From Archaeoglobi archaeon JdFR-42 (GTDB lineage: Archaea; Halobacteriota; Archaeoglobi; Archaeoglobales; JdFR-42): a stretch of DNA of 64,000 bases. Positions 63,646 to 64,000 of this stretch are shown in pieces. Position 1 is the first letter of the stretch. Every line of letters begins with the position of its first letter. The position numbers were made by a program, and so were the translations under genes. The stretch is taken from the NCBI GenBank assembly GCA_002010305.1, contig MTND01000018.1, forward strand, positions 1-64,000, in the 5' to 3' direction. The notes beneath the pieces were generated by a model that worked only from the letters and a program-made list of their open reading frames with translations, was not told where the DNA came from and made no database searches.

Positions 63646-64000
63646 ATGATACCAATTCCCAAATACATGATGAAAGAAGATACAAAAGAGGTGCAGAAAA
63701 CTGCCAGAAAGGCTGCAGAAAAAATCAAACCTTTTTCTACAAAAATTGACAAAGAGAACATGATCCCTGAAGAGGTTGTTCGAATTCTGACAGAGAGAGG
63801 TTTATTCGGTGTCACGGCTCCAAGGATCCATGGAGGCCAAGGGCTAGGTATTTTTGAACTTACCATCGCAATGATGGAGATTGGAAGGATATGCACATCT
63901 GTCGCGAGGTCTCTTATGACACACCATATAGCCATAGAAGCCATTAAAAATTTCGGAAACGAGGAGCAAAAACGGGAGTATCTACCCAGACTTGCCGGAG
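63646..64000 (+). CDS. Acyl-CoA dehydrogenase, N-terminal part (runs off the right edge)
   Basis: 118 codons visible from ATG 63646, with no stop before the edge, and therefore absent from the ORF track. The N-terminal helical domain reads KEDTKEVQKTARKAAEKIKPF, then GLFGVTAPRIHGGQGLG, TIAMMEIGRICTSVARS and NFGNEEQKREYLPRLAG. These are standard acyl-CoA dehydrogenase elements. It would oxidise acyl-CoA to enoyl-CoA, the step before the hydratase and dehydrogenase at 10.8-12.5 kb. The catalytic base lies outside the window. Confidence 0.92.
   Translation, partial: MIPIPKYMMKEDTKEVQKTARKAAEKIKPFSTKIDKENMIPEEVVRILTERGLFGVTAPRIHGGQGLGIFELTIAMMEIGRICTSVARSLMTHHIAIEAIKNFGNEEQKREYLPRLAG

Overview
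The window comes from an anaerobic euryarchaeon of the Halobacteriota type. Support for an archaeon: TATA-box promoters with leaderless or short-leader starts, two CCA-less tRNAs, archaeal tRNA-splicing endonuclease, TgtA/ArcS archaeosine genes, archaeal RPA, DUF373, DUF131 and DUF47 families, geranylgeranyl reductase, and PGF-CTERM surface proteins. Acyl-CoA metabolism, lactate oxidation, corrinoid methyl transfer and a multiheme cytochrome in one stretch fit an Archaeoglobi-, Syntrophoarchaeia- or ANME-like relative. The exact lineage cannot be fixed from this window. TAG ends many genes, so it is an ordinary stop here.

Layout. 0-5.5 kb is accessory: tRNA-Leu, a truncated integrase fragment, an amidase/nitrilase, an orphan Tat-type lipoprotein solute-binding protein, and three small membrane or secreted proteins, one with a CCAHH motif. 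5.7-10.2 kb holds a CobD-like aminotransferase, a geranylgeranyl reductase, an MFS transporter and an M20 hydrolase. 10.8-12.5 kb holds two beta-oxidation enzymes. 12.6-19.3 kb holds DUF373, a phosphate transporter with its DUF47 partner, an Nramp-related transporter and glycerate kinase. 19.4-23.7 kb is a five-gene GlcD/CCG/Lut-type lactate-oxidation operon, followed by a CaCA exchanger.

24.8-33.0 kb is the most interesting part. An operon of corrinoid protein, MtmB-family methyltransferase and MtbA-like methyltransferase lies behind a bat-type HTH regulator. The MtmB homologue has valine where MtmB carries pyrrolysine. Next to it are a GctAB/IpdAB-like pair that lacks the usual catalytic glutamate, and an ADP-forming acyl-CoA synthetase pair. 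The methyltransferase operon and the divergent CoA-gene promoter share an AACATGTT palindrome, so this may be one catabolic regulon.

33.4-43.3 kb holds tRNA-Thr, an eight-heme PGF-CTERM cytochrome, tatC, moaC, a TatD-type hydrolase, glnK-amt, an Lrp regulator, leuC, RPA, a ferredoxin and a P-loop kinase. 43.4-46 kb is feoB with a DtxR-FeoA regulator and a clear operator. 46-56.6 kb is translation and RNA modification: endA, trpS, pheST, tgtA, arcS and small conserved genes. 56.8-60.4 kb encodes a large S-layer-like protein whose last 89 coding bases before the membrane anchor match the cytochrome gene exactly. 60.9-62.5 kb is a graveyard of HEPN/MNT toxin-antitoxin genes. A pilin and the start of an acyl-CoA dehydrogenase close the window.

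Several palindromes recur: TTGTAAATC-N3-GATTTACAA near the M20, ferredoxin and Lrp genes, and AACATGTT in the methyltransferase/CoA island. They suggest local regulons that can be tested genome-wide.
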